Positions 42,202 through 51,097 of a stretch of DNA of 55,069 nucleotides are shown here, in pieces. Positions within the stretch are counted from its first letter, which is position 1, and every line of letters begins with the position of its first letter. This DNA comes from Candidatus Latescibacterota bacterium. GTDB taxonomy: Bacteria; Latescibacterota; UBA2968; UBA8231. The notes under the pieces are model-generated. The model saw only the letters and a list, made by a program, of their open reading frames with translations, did no database searches and was not told the DNA's origin. Made by a program: the position numbers and the translations under genes. The stretch spans positions 1 through 55,069 of the forward strand of contig DPVW01000349.1 in the NCBI GenBank assembly GCA_003529325.1, given 5' to 3'.

Positions 42202-43442
42202 CCATTCCATCCTTCAGGTTCCGCATCGAACCAGGTCGCAGCAGCAAATGAGGGGAACATACCGAACCCACGGTCCAGATCACGCCGCTCCCAGACCAGC
42301 CCGGTCTCGCAGTAGCTCAGGGAGCCGTGACCTGGCGGGGACATCCAGGGCGAACTGAGCAGGTCGGCGCGGTGCCAGACACTTCGGTGGGCGAAGCATA
42401 CACCCTTCTTCAAATTCTGCTCGGCGAACTCGACGATGTGCGGGAAGGTGAGTTGAAACTCAGTACCTGACCCCCACTCGATCAAATCACCGATGCCATC
42501 CCCGGCAGCTTGAATCTCGGTCATCGACATGGGAACACCGTCACGCACGAACATGGCGTCTGCATTTGGATCGACGACAACCCACTTGGCCAACTCCGGT
42601 TCCCATATCTCCGAGACAAAGTGTCCCTGCACGCCATTGACGGCTTCGGTGAGTACCGCGCACCGTGCGGGAATGCCAACGGCCTGAGCGGCACTGACGA
42701 GGGCGGCGGCGTAGTGCACACACATGGCGATAGGTCGCTTGCCGTTGTGGCCCTTCTGTGCCGGAGCCCAGGACAACAGCGTCTCCGCATCCCAGGGGGC
42801 ATACTGCTCGGCGCGAGCCGACCCGGTATGCTCCCAACTGGCGGCAAGCCAACTCGACAGCACGCGCGCCCGACCAAGAACCGGCCCGCCACCCAATGCA
42901 GAACTCGGCACCCGCTTGCGCAGACTCGCCAATCGAGGTGAATCGCGGTCTTCCCAGACAACGGCGGCCGGCGCCGGATCCTCCCCCTCGGCGAGGCGCA
43001 CGCGCACGACGTATTCGGCGAGAACGGTGTTCAGATATCCCATGCGTTCACGCCGCCAGGTGGATCCACCGTCGTCGCTGAGTTCGCTCTGCGGTAGTGC
43101 ATGCCCCGCCTCAAGTGCCAGCGACCAGCCGTCCATGGCACTCGTGTCCGTCCACAGATCCAGGTGGTTGGGTCCTGGACGAAATGCACTGGCCTCGACA
43201 TCAACCCTATGCCAGAACCAGGTTCCCGGGCGTTGTGCCCTGACAGCTGCTACATCAATGCCATTCAGGGACAATATCAGTGGCGTGTGGCACTGCGGAT
43301 AGGCGCGGGCAAGGATCCAGATCTGCGCCGGCGCTTCGGTAGCCGGCAGGTCGAGGTGTTTGCGTGCCTGGCGGAAGCGGGTCAGTTCCTCACAATGTCC
43401 AGGAAGGACGCGCCCTTCTTCGCTGTAGTAAAGTCGACTCAT
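42198..43442 (-). CDS. Transglutaminase-like domain protein with N-terminal beta domain
   Basis: 414 residues, no signal peptide. Residues about 40-155 form a beta-rich domain (PLILSLNGIDVAAVRAQRPG, RPGPNHLDLWTD, SDDGGSTWRRERM), which is shared with the frameshifted gene at the right end of the window. Residues about 190-300 are transglutaminase-like: Cys241 in AMCVHYAAALVSAAQAVGIP, His274 in GHFVSEIW, Asp291 in WVVVDPNAD, the papain-like triad. Family members act as proteases, transglutaminases or amidases. The gene overlaps both neighbours by 4 nt (ATGA) in the operon with mandelate racemase and 2OG oxygenase genes. A role in cleaving an amide bond of the imported substrate is possible (inference). 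Confidence 0.83.
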   Translation of the reverse strand: MSRLYYSEEGRVLPGHCEELTRFRQARKHLDLPATEAPAQIWILARAYPQCHTPLILSLNGIDVAAVRAQRPGTWFWHRVDVEASAFRPGPNHLDLWTDTSAMDGWSLALEAGHALPQSELSDDGGSTWRRERMGYLNTVLAEYVVRVRLAEGEDPAPAAVVWEDRDSPRLASLRKRVPSSALGGGPVLGRARVLSSWLAASWEHTGSARAEQYAPWDAETLLSWAPAQKGHNGKRPIAMCVHYAAALVSAAQAVGIPARCAVLTEAVNGVQGHFVSEIWEPELAKWVVVDPNADAMFVRDGVPMSMTEIQAAGDGIGDLIEWGSGTEFQLTFPHIVEFAEQNLKKGVCFAHRSVWHRADLLSSPWMSPPGHGSLSYCETGLVWERRDLDRGFGMFPSFAAATWFDAEPEGWNG

Positions 43443-44563
43443 GGCTGGCTCCTGTCGCGAAAACGTTCGACCTGATCCTCGTCCAGTTCGACACCGAGTC
43501 CGGGCCCCTCAGGCGCCAGAGCCAACTCCGGTCCCAGTGTCAGTCGCTCGGTGATCATGTCCGCCTCATGGTAGAGTGGGCCGAGAAGATCACCCGGATA
43601 GCTTTCCGAGTCGATCGTCGGGCAGGCGACGGCAAGATGTAGCATGGCGGCAGTGGCGATGCCGAGTTCGAGGTTGCTGCCCATGCTGCAGCAGAGACCG
43701 GCGGCGGCGGCGATCTCGGCAATGGCGAGGGAGCCTGAGATCCCGGCGTTCTTGCCGGGATAAACGGCGAGGATATCGGCGGCACCGAGGCGCACGATCT
43801 CGAGTGCCTGCTGCGGTGTAAAGACACTCTCATCGGCCATGATTGGAATCGTCGTTGCAGCACGCACTTCGGCGAGGGCCCGAGGATCATCGGTGCCCAC
43901 AGGCTGCTCGGCGAAGAGGATGTCGAAGGCTTGCAACTCCTGCAGAACACGTCTGGCCGTGGCAGGACTCCAGCCGCAGTTGGCATCGATACCGATGGTG
44001 ATCTCCGGGCCTGCGAGCTCGCGCACGGCACGGACCCGCTCGATGTCCTGTGTCGGGTCGAGTCCAACTTTCACTTTCAGATGACGGGTACCGCCATCGA
44101 GAAATCGCTTTGCCAGCGCCACCGCCCGGGGCACGTCGAAGGCACCCACGACCATCTTCATGGGGACTGCGGCACGCACCCTGCCACCGAGTAGCCGATA
44201 GACGGGCAACCCCGACGCCTTGCCAGCCAGGTCCCAGCAGGCCATTTCCACGGCGGCCTTGGCGAAGGGATTGAGGCGCAACGCTTTGCCGACGCGGAGG
44301 CCGATGTCACGCACGTCACGGGGATCGGCGCCGATCACAGCGGGGGCGAGCACGTCGCGTAGAACGGCGACACACCCAGGACTGGTCTCGCCACTCCAAC
44401 GCGGGGCGAGAGTCGCCTCTCCAAGACCGACGAGTCCAGCATCGGTATGCACCTTGAGCAGCACATATGGTGAGTCGATGTGTTCCCCGTGAGCGGTTTT
44501 CGTCGTCAGGCCCTGTTTCAGGGGCACGAGAATGGGGATCGGTTCGAGGGCGATGATCTTCAT
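43439..44563 (-). CDS. Mandelate racemase/muconate lactonizing enzyme family protein
   Basis: 374 residues of the enolase superfamily. The catalytic KxK is Lys163/Lys165 (HLKVKVGLD). Metal ligands are Asp193 (GIDANCGW), Glu219 (FAEQP) and Asp244 (ADES), and the opposing base Lys271 lies in VYPGKNAG. This is the MLE-type layout, shared by cycloisomerases, dipeptide epimerases, o-succinylbenzoate synthase and some sugar-acid dehydratases, so the reaction is unclear. Presence beside a mannonate-dehydratase-like gene favours a sugar-acid dehydratase or epimerase; the peptidase genes nearby leave dipeptide epimerase open. It overlaps both neighbours by 4 nt. Confidence 0.9.
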   Translation of the reverse strand: MKIIALEPIPILVPLKQGLTTKTAHGEHIDSPYVLLKVHTDAGLVGLGEATLAPRWSGETSPGCVAVLRDVLAPAVIGADPRDVRDIGLRVGKALRLNPFAKAAVEMACWDLAGKASGLPVYRLLGGRVRAAVPMKMVVGAFDVPRAVALAKRFLDGGTRHLKVKVGLDPTQDIERVRAVRELAGPEITIGIDANCGWSPATARRVLQELQAFDILFAEQPVGTDDPRALAEVRAATTIPIMADESVFTPQQALEIVRLGAADILAVYPGKNAGISGSLAIAEIAAAAGLCCSMGSNLELGIATAAMLHLAVACPTIDSESYPGDLLGPLYHEADMITERLTLGPELALAPEGPGLGVELDEDQVERFRDRSQP

Positions 44564-45636
44564 GCGCCACCCCGGACCGATTCTACAGCCTGCAGCATGG
44601 CGCGGATGTATCCGAACTGGAAGGCGAAGGACTGTTCGCGGCTGCCGGGAGCATCACTGGCCGGCGCGTGATCGGGCACCACCATGTGCGGATAACCAAC
44701 CTCATGGAGAGTTTTCATCAGCACGTACATATCCATGACCCCTTCGTCCGGCCAAACCTCCTGGAACTTGCACCGGCCGCCGAAGATATTGCGGAAGTGG
44801 ATGAGGTGAATCTTCTTGCGCTCGCCGAAATAACGCAAAATTTTGGGCACCTCCTGTACTGGATCTTCGACGCTTTCGGCCATACACCCTAGGCACAGAT
44901 TGAGTCCGTGGTAGGGACTCGGGCAGATATCGACGAACTGTTTGAAGCCGTCGGCACCGCCGAGAATGCGATCCACACCCTTGAATCCGGGGGGCAACCA
45001 GGGATCACAGGGGTGGCAGGCCATACGCACCTGTGCCTCTTCGGCGACGGGGATCACGCGTTCGAGGAAGAAGGTGACACGTTCCCAGTTCTGTGCGGCA
45101 GTTACCGGTTGATCATACCGGGGCGAGTCAGCATCTGCCTGTGACAGATCGAAGGTGGAGTAGCGCGTGTTGCCCCGTCCCGGGGGCACACTCTCGGTGC
45201 GCTGATTTTCCATCTCGCACAAGAAGTACTTGATCGACGGGATGCCCGCGGCGCCTGCAGCACGCACCATCTTGCAGACCAGCTCCACTTCTTCCTCGCC
45301 CCTGTCGAAGTCGCCGAGCATGTAATTCGGCGTGCTGCCGCCATCGGCATTCATCTGCTGAATGGGCAGGGCGACCATCTGTAGATCGACGCCATATCCG
45401 GCGGCCTTCTCCTTCTGCGCGCCGAGCCAGTCCACATCCCAACCAAACTCCCGGTCGAGGGGCATGCGATTCAGCGCCATATTCTCGACGCCATGGCGGT
45501 TGAGAAATTCAAGGTCATCGTCGGTGGTCATGAAACGCTGTGTACCCAGGTGTACTCTTGGCGAATCGGTATTCCATAATGAGTGTGGTTCGGGTGCACC
45601 GGAGGGTTTGGACATCGTTGCGGGAGCTGTTGTCAT
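44560..45636 (-). CDS. Mannonate dehydratase-like enzyme (UxuA family)
   Basis: 358 residues, TIM barrel. The UxuA metal and active-site pattern is visible: MACHPCDPWLPP (His208, Cys210, Asp211), LNLCLGC (Cys248), HLIHFRNI (His280), FQEVWPDEGVMDM (Glu293, Asp297) and VVPDHAP (Asp322, His323). The classical enzyme dehydrates D-mannonate to 2-keto-3-deoxygluconate. The N-terminal 30 residues are an extension and the sequence differs enough that another aldonate may be the substrate. ATG 45636 has GAGG 9 nt upstream. It is second in the operon, 11 nt below the permease. No KDG kinase or aldolase is in this window. Confidence 0.85.
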   Translation of the reverse strand: MTTAPATMSKPSGAPEPHSLWNTDSPRVHLGTQRFMTTDDDLEFLNRHGVENMALNRMPLDREFGWDVDWLGAQKEKAAGYGVDLQMVALPIQQMNADGGSTPNYMLGDFDRGEEEVELVCKMVRAAGAAGIPSIKYFLCEMENQRTESVPPGRGNTRYSTFDLSQADADSPRYDQPVTAAQNWERVTFFLERVIPVAEEAQVRMACHPCDPWLPPGFKGVDRILGGADGFKQFVDICPSPYHGLNLCLGCMAESVEDPVQEVPKILRYFGERKKIHLIHFRNIFGGRCKFQEVWPDEGVMDMYVLMKTLHEVGYPHMVVPDHAPASDAPGSREQSFAFQFGYIRAMLQAVESVRGGA

Positions 45637-45647
45637 GCTCTTTTTCC

Positions 45648-47807
45648 TCAGATCCAGAAAATGGGATTGCCCACGGTCCCGGTGATATAGTCGGCGACGA
45701 GCCAGCAGCCGCTGATCAGCATGCGACCGACGATGATGCCGAGAAAGAAGTCACGGCTGCGCGTGAACAGCGGGGCGCCACCGTATTTGAGGATGGTCAC
45801 CTTGATCATCCAGGCGAAGAATACGCTGAACCACATCCAGTCCACCACCCAGCTGGTCATGATCGGGAATCCGAGAGGATGAAGGGGCCACCAGAGCAAG
45901 CGTTGCCGCAGCCATGTGAGAATCAGCATGCCGGAGCCGCCAAGACCAAGAAAGCCGATGCCAGGCCAGTAGATGTCCGCCGGTTCCATGGCCTTGGTGG
46001 CGACGGTGCCGATGCGGATGGGCAGACTCTTGAAGAACCAGCCACTGAAATTGATGCCGCCGTTGCGGTAGCCGATCTCAAGTACGGTGTACAAAGACCC
46101 GACGATGCCGAAGAAGAGGGCGATGAGGATCGCTCGAAAAACCGTGCGGCGACCCTGTTTGCTCATGCCTTCGATCAATTTCAGACCGGTGGCGACAACC
46201 CCCATAAAGAAGATTCGCAAGTCGGCGAGAAAGATGTATCCAAGAGAAAAGTTGGCGATGCCCTGCAGGCCCACCAGCTTGGATCCCAGGCCGAACATCA
46301 TGAAATCGGGGGCGTTCATCGGGGTGATGATGGCGGCGACACCAGATTCGGCCACCACTCGGGTCAGCCCGGTGAAAATGCCCATGGTGAGGGCGACGAA
46401 CAGGAGACTTGCCCACAGGGGAGTCCCCAGCCAGGCGAGCCACGCGACCATGACCCCCGAGCCCAGCAAGGCGCCGAGAACGGCGGCGCGATACGACATG
46501 ATCTCGTCATCGTCGGTCAGATCTGACTCGAGTCCGAGACAGCGGCGAGCCACCTGTGTCAGATGCTCGCGACCCACCCACAGGCCGATGAGGACGAAGA
46601 CGAGCAGGGCCCCCAGGCCCTGGTAGTTCATCAACTCGGTGACCCGCACGCCCCACATGTCCTGCTGTTTGGTCACACCGTTGGCGACGAAGAACATCTT
46701 CTCCACCTTCGACAGCAAGGCAAATCCCCAGATTCCGGCTGCGATGTCCGGTCCGATCAGGTAGGAGAAACCGACGACAGCGAAGCTGAACGTCATATTG
46801 AGGGACTGGCCGTAGCCGATGGGAATCGCCCACGCCGTGGGGATGATGGGAAATGTGCCGAGGTATTTGTTCAGCCCCGTCAACAGGCCCACAAGAATGG
46901 GCAGAGTGGCACCGGCCCACATCACTCGGCTGCGGAAGAAGGGATTGATGAGCTGCTCGGAGTCTTCGCCACGGATCATCGCCTGAGCGGCCTGCACCAG
47001 TGGATAGGACAGACGCTCCCGGTCCATCCATTGGCGGCGCAGAATGACGACGATGGAGACCATCGTCATATACAGTGCGAGAAGGAAGATGCCCCACAAC
47101 GCCATGGGGCGCACCCACAGGGTCCAGGGGACTGTGTAGTTAATCCCTGACCCTTCGAAGAAGGCGGCGTTATCGCTGCCGTCATCAACGATCACGGCCG
47201 CCGGCAGATGGGGGAACAGGATCGACTGCCACTGATTTTCGGGACTTGCGTAGTAGAAGAAGCCGCTGATGGCTGGTAGAATTGCCTCACACAAGCCCAT
47301 GGTGGCAACGGAGGCGACGACGAGCAGCATGATGTAGACGACGATCAGTTCGGAACGGTTGAGTGCCAGGTCGCGCCCCGTCGCCGCCAGCAGCGTATTC
47401 GTCGCCATGGCGGTGACCGCGAAGAGAGTGAGCAGGACCCCTGGATCGTACAGGGGCATGTTGTCGAAGGGGCTGAGGTGCAGGAGGCCGGCGATGGCAA
47501 GAATGACGGTGACCAGCGCTGAGATCCACCAGCGACGTGCCGTGGCCCGAAACAGCGTATTGCAGATTCCGATGAGGAACAGAAAGAGGAAGAGCGCCCC
47601 CGGCGTGCTGAAGTCGAGGGTCATGTAACTGCCCTTGATGACGATGTCCGCGTAGTTGGCACCGACACCGAGGAAGAAGGACAGGAAGGTGCCCACAGCC
47701 AGGGCGCGTCCCGTCAGTGGCTGGTGGGAGGCCTGGTCCTGGCCAGTAACGGAATCTCCACGCAGGGAGAGATACTGGCGAAAATCCTTTGGGATTCCGA
47801 TCCGCAT
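45648..47807 (-). CDS. DUF6785-like polytopic permease, second copy
   Basis: About 719 residues with many hydrophobic helices, homologous to the 36.8-38.8 kb permease along its length: FYYASPENQWQSILFPHLPA, LRRQWMDRERLSYPLVQAAQ, NPFFRSRVMWAG, GGAPLFTRSRDFFLGIIVGRM, and the same end TGTVGNPIFWI versus TGTVGNSVPVY. ATG 47807 is taken as start, as an upstream TTG (47813) adds only two residues; no good ribosome site is seen. It heads the five-gene operon, so it probably imports the substrate of the dehydratases. It is transcribed divergently from the lactonase operon, from a 119 nt region. Confidence 0.84.
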   Translation of the reverse strand: MRIGIPKDFRQYLSLRGDSVTGQDQASHQPLTGRALAVGTFLSFFLGVGANYADIVIKGSYMTLDFSTPGALFLFLFLIGICNTLFRATARRWWISALVTVILAIAGLLHLSPFDNMPLYDPGVLLTLFAVTAMATNTLLAATGRDLALNRSELIVVYIMLLVVASVATMGLCEAILPAISGFFYYASPENQWQSILFPHLPAAVIVDDGSDNAAFFEGSGINYTVPWTLWVRPMALWGIFLLALYMTMVSIVVILRRQWMDRERLSYPLVQAAQAMIRGEDSEQLINPFFRSRVMWAGATLPILVGLLTGLNKYLGTFPIIPTAWAIPIGYGQSLNMTFSFAVVGFSYLIGPDIAAGIWGFALLSKVEKMFFVANGVTKQQDMWGVRVTELMNYQGLGALLVFVLIGLWVGREHLTQVARRCLGLESDLTDDDEIMSYRAAVLGALLGSGVMVAWLAWLGTPLWASLLFVALTMGIFTGLTRVVAESGVAAIITPMNAPDFMMFGLGSKLVGLQGIANFSLGYIFLADLRIFFMGVVATGLKLIEGMSKQGRRTVFRAILIALFFGIVGSLYTVLEIGYRNGGINFSGWFFKSLPIRIGTVATKAMEPADIYWPGIGFLGLGGSGMLILTWLRQRLLWWPLHPLGFPIMTSWVVDWMWFSVFFAWMIKVTILKYGGAPLFTRSRDFFLGIIVGRMLISGCWLVADYITGTVGNPIFWI

Positions 47808-47926
47808 GACCAAACACTAGGTGCACCGACAGGCGCGCGCCACCGGCGTTGACCTGGCGTCCCCATGGAGAGAGCTTTCCCATCTGAGTCATCAACCCCC
47901 GGCACCAGCCAGAGGAGCAATAGCGG
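47808..47926. promoter_or_regulatory. Divergent promoter region between permease and lactonase operons
   Basis: A 119 nt gap holding the promoters for two divergent operons that probably act in one pathway. GAGGAG near 47912 is the ribosome site for the lactonase gene. GGCGCGCGCC at about 47844-47853 is a palindrome and could be an operator. No clear -35/-10 pair is visible. Confidence 0.35.
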
Positions 47927-48952
47927 ATGCCCTATCACGTGTATGTATCGAATTCGGGTAGCACCTTTCTGTCCCACTTCCTGATGGATGAGAGCACTGG
48001 CGCCCTGACGGCCAAAGCAGATATCGACATGGGCGGGGGCCCCGGGGCGTTGGCGACAGATTCCAAACAGCGTTGGCTGTTCGCCTGTATGCGCTCGCAG
48101 CAGGCGTTTGTCACCTACGCCATCGATCGAAATACGGGGGGTCTGGCGCGGATCAGCGGGGTCTCGGGGGGCAGCGCCCCATACCTCTACGTCGATGACT
48201 CGGACAGCTACCTGCTGGCCACCTATTACGGTGACGGTGCAGCCTCGGTGCATGGAATCGATGGCGACGGCAATCTGTCCGCCGAACCGCTGCAGTGGGT
48301 GGAGACAGCCGGCCACGCCCACAGTGTCCAGACGGATCGCAGCAATCGTTTTGCCTTCGTACCGCACACGATGCCGGCGAATGCGATCTACCAGTTCCGC
48401 TTTGACGCCGGCAGTGGGCAACTGACGGCGAATGACCCCGCCTTCATTCAGCCTGAAACGCCGGAAGGGCCACGGCATTTCGTCTTCCACCCGACGAAGG
48501 ATCTACTGTACTCGGTGAACGAGGACGGTTGTACCGTCTCCGCCCACCACTTTGATCCCGATCAGGGCACCCTGACATCTTTCCAGGTGATCTCCACCCT
48601 GCCAACAGGCACGGACATGGAGGGCATGTCGACGGCTGAGATCAAGATGACCCATGACGGCGCTCATCTGTACGCATCGAATCGCGGCCACAATACGCTG
48701 GCCCATTTTCGGGTCATCGAAGATGGCACGCTGGAGTTGGTCGATCGATACGAGACTGAAGCGGTGCCGCGCTTTTTCGACATCGATCCCACGGGACGGT
48801 ACCTCTATTCAGCCGGCCAGAACACGGGGCGCCTCGTCTCCTATCGTATCGGTGACGCCGGCGTATTGGAACCGATGGCGACCTACGACGTGGGTGATGG
48901 TCCGTTATGGATTCAATTCGTGCAGCAGGCGCAACGACTGGAAGAGTTATGA
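47927..48952 (+). CDS. Lactonase family beta-propeller (6-phosphogluconolactonase-like)
   Basis: 341 residues forming a seven-bladed propeller of the YbhE/Pgl lactonase family: PYHVYVSNSGSTFLSHF, DSKQRWLFACMRSQQAFVTY, HSVQTDRSNRFAFVPH, EGPRHFVFHPTKDLLYSVNE, YASNRGHNTLAHF and RFFDIDPTGRYLYSAGQNTG. The RHFVFHP and ASNRGH motifs are family hallmarks. There is no signal peptide. It would open a sugar lactone to the aldonic acid, which fits the aldonate dehydratase encoded on the other strand. GAGGAG lies at good distance from the ATG. The stop overlaps the next gene by 4 nt. Confidence 0.85.
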   Translation: MPYHVYVSNSGSTFLSHFLMDESTGALTAKADIDMGGGPGALATDSKQRWLFACMRSQQAFVTYAIDRNTGGLARISGVSGGSAPYLYVDDSDSYLLATYYGDGAASVHGIDGDGNLSAEPLQWVETAGHAHSVQTDRSNRFAFVPHTMPANAIYQFRFDAGSGQLTANDPAFIQPETPEGPRHFVFHPTKDLLYSVNEDGCTVSAHHFDPDQGTLTSFQVISTLPTGTDMEGMSTAEIKMTHDGAHLYASNRGHNTLAHFRVIEDGTLELVDRYETEAVPRFFDIDPTGRYLYSAGQNTGRLVSYRIGDAGVLEPMATYDVGDGPLWIQFVQQAQRLEEL

Positions 48953-50235
48953 AATTTTGGGTCTTTGCCTTCAACCCTCTCGAGCGCTATCTGGACAACT
49001 ACCAGCAGGTCTTTGACGCCTGGGAGGAAGGGGGTGTGCGTGGCCTGGTGGTGGGACGCATGTTCTTCATGCAGGAAGGCGGCGGCAATGTGCCCGCCTT
49101 TCCACAAGACCCGGCAGCTTATCGCAATCTGGGTCTGGAGCCACCGGTTGCAGAACCCCGGGATGAGGCCAAGGAACAGGCCTTGAGCGACATGCTCGAT
49201 GACGCCAAGCGACGCGACTGGCATATCATGGTTTTCAATGCCGGTACCACCGCGCACGTGCAGAGTCTGATCAATCGCTATCCACAGGTGGATGGCTGTA
49301 TCGTCGATGGCCCGGGCGAAAATCACTATGAGTTGGCCTGGCACCATGGTGGTGAACTGTTCGAACTGCGCGACCACGAACGCACCCAGTTCGGCGACAT
49401 GGGCTTCGACGTCGACCGCCTGCAGCGGGGCATCGACCACATGTGCGACCGTTGTCACAATCTCACCCCCGACGTGGTGCGCTATCAGGCTGCCGGTGGC
49501 CTGCTGGCGGGACTCAACCTGTTCGACATCAACGAGGACGCCCTCTACTGGCTGCGCGCCAGACAACAGCGCTCGGTGCAGGCTTGGCAGGATGCCCGCA
49601 CGCAGCTAGATGGCGTCGATCGATACGTCGAACTCGGCGGCATCCCACGAATCACGACATGGTCGTCGCTGACGGGACAGAACTACCAGCAGATGCCGAA
49701 GTATTTCGATTACATCTTTCCAAAGCACTACTACTGGCACCGTGGTTTTGACGGCATGTATGGCACCGTGCAGCGTTGGGTGCAGAAGTTCTGTGAATGG
49801 AATCCGACGCTGAGTGAGGCAGATAGTTTTCTGCTGCTGCGGAATCTTTTCGGCCTCGATCTACCCGGGGTGAATTCTCTCGTCGATCTGGAGATGGGTT
49901 TCCCCGAGGAGTTTTTCACCTCTTTCGTATATCAGGAGACGAGTCGGGCCCTGGCCGCAATCGGCGACGTGGACAAGACGATCTTCTGGGTCTCTACCGG
50001 CCGCAATCCACACGCGGGGGATCCCATGCCGGCGCGTGATCTGGAGGGTATCCTGCGGGCCACGCAGGAGGCGGGGGGTGAACGATTTCTGTTCCACCCG
50101 GACCCTGATCCAAGTCCCGGCGAGTGGACGGTCCTGTCGACCATGTGCGGCAAACCGTGGACCCAGTCACGGCATGGGTACTGGCCGCCCAATTCACGGC
50201 CGCCGGATGAATACGGGCGCCCGGAGGAGGCGTGA
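48949..50235 (+). CDS. Putative TIM-barrel protein of unknown function
   Basis: 428 residues from ATG 48949, which forms an ATGA overlap with the lactonase stop (upstream codons in the open frame belong to that overlap). The sequence reads as a barrel of glycosidase-like type: KFWVFAFNPLERYLDNYQQV, VDGCIVDGPGENHYEL, GGLLAGLNLFDINEDALYWL and RFLFHPDPDPSPGEWTVLS, with HMCDRCHN near residue 165 as a possible metal site. The C-terminal YYWHRGFDGMYGTVQRW is aromatic-rich, as in sugar sites. No family name can be given. Its place between lactonase and oxygenase genes suggests it processes the same sugar-derived compound. Confidence 0.65.
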   Translation: MKFWVFAFNPLERYLDNYQQVFDAWEEGGVRGLVVGRMFFMQEGGGNVPAFPQDPAAYRNLGLEPPVAEPRDEAKEQALSDMLDDAKRRDWHIMVFNAGTTAHVQSLINRYPQVDGCIVDGPGENHYELAWHHGGELFELRDHERTQFGDMGFDVDRLQRGIDHMCDRCHNLTPDVVRYQAAGGLLAGLNLFDINEDALYWLRARQQRSVQAWQDARTQLDGVDRYVELGGIPRITTWSSLTGQNYQQMPKYFDYIFPKHYYWHRGFDGMYGTVQRWVQKFCEWNPTLSEADSFLLLRNLFGLDLPGVNSLVDLEMGFPEEFFTSFVYQETSRALAAIGDVDKTIFWVSTGRNPHAGDPMPARDLEGILRATQEAGGERFLFHPDPDPSPGEWTVLSTMCGKPWTQSRHGYWPPNSRPPDEYGRPEEA

Positions 50236-50239
50236 GGGG

Positions 50240-51094
50240 ATGACGAGCGCAGAGTTTGTTCGGCCATTTCCGGCGATGACCCCCGCCCAGCGTTATCACC
50301 TCGATGTGTTCGGCTACGTCGTCATCGAGAACACGCTGAGTGCCGATGAAGTGGGCCGTCTGCACGAAGGCATGCAGCGACTGAAGCGTGATCTGCTCGC
50401 CGCCGACGAAGGAGAATACGTCCGCGGTTGCCGTCTCGGCGCCAATCACCCACACCATCGCCACTTCGCCCACATCCTCGAAGCGGATGAGGCGATCTAC
50501 GACTATCTCACACACCCCAGATTGGTGGGGCTCGTGGAAGAACTCGTGGGCGGCACGGTGCGTCTGGAGGAGTCCGAGGCGGTGATCAATACGCGGGCGG
50601 CAGAGACGAAGTGGGATGGCCGCTACGGGTTCCATACCGGCACACGTCCGGATATCGGCACCTACACGGAGAACGGCCTCTACCACTGCACCTTCGTCAA
50701 GACGTTGACGAATCTGACCGAACTGGGCCCCGACGACGGGGGCACGGTCTGCATTGCGGGCAGCCACAAGATCAAGGCTTCGCGGGAGGAGATCATCGAC
50801 TGCGCCTACGAGGACCGGTCGCTAATCCACCAAGTGGTGGCCCCCGCGGGTTCGACCCTGTTGTTCGGCGAAGCACTGATCCATGCCACCGGGCATCTGA
50901 CCAGTGATCGGGAGCGGGTGATCGTCATCGGTGGGTACACGCCGACGATGTTTCAGGCGTGGAATGGGCAGGAGCCGAGTGCCGGGTTCGTCGAGGCGCA
51001 GGTGCAGCCGCAGCATCGGGCGTTGATCTCGGGCAGCGACAAGTGGCAGTGGCAACAGCGGCACCGAAGTCTGGGTACACCAGCAGCAGACTAA
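50240..51094 (+). CDS. Phytanoyl-CoA dioxygenase (PhyH) family protein
   Basis: 284 residues from ATG 50240, 4 nt past the previous stop and below GGAGGAGG. The PhyH fold is indicated by DVFGYVVIENTLSADEVGRL, LGPDDGGTVCIAGSHKIKA and LIHATGHLTSDRERVIVIGGY. The distal iron His is His215 and the co-substrate Arg is Arg226. The proximal motif reads FHTGTRPD (His132, Gly134), so the usual H-x-D carboxylate is not at its normal place. PhyH enzymes use Fe(II) and 2-oxoglutarate to hydroxylate many small molecules. It ends 3 nt from the convergent S51 peptidase gene and is third in the lactonase operon. Confidence 0.83.
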   Translation: MTSAEFVRPFPAMTPAQRYHLDVFGYVVIENTLSADEVGRLHEGMQRLKRDLLAADEGEYVRGCRLGANHPHHRHFAHILEADEAIYDYLTHPRLVGLVEELVGGTVRLEESEAVINTRAAETKWDGRYGFHTGTRPDIGTYTENGLYHCTFVKTLTNLTELGPDDGGTVCIAGSHKIKASREEIIDCAYEDRSLIHQVVAPAGSTLLFGEALIHATGHLTSDRERVIVIGGYTPTMFQAWNGQEPSAGFVEAQVQPQHRALISGSDKWQWQQRHRSLGTPAAD

Positions 51095-51097
51095 CTC

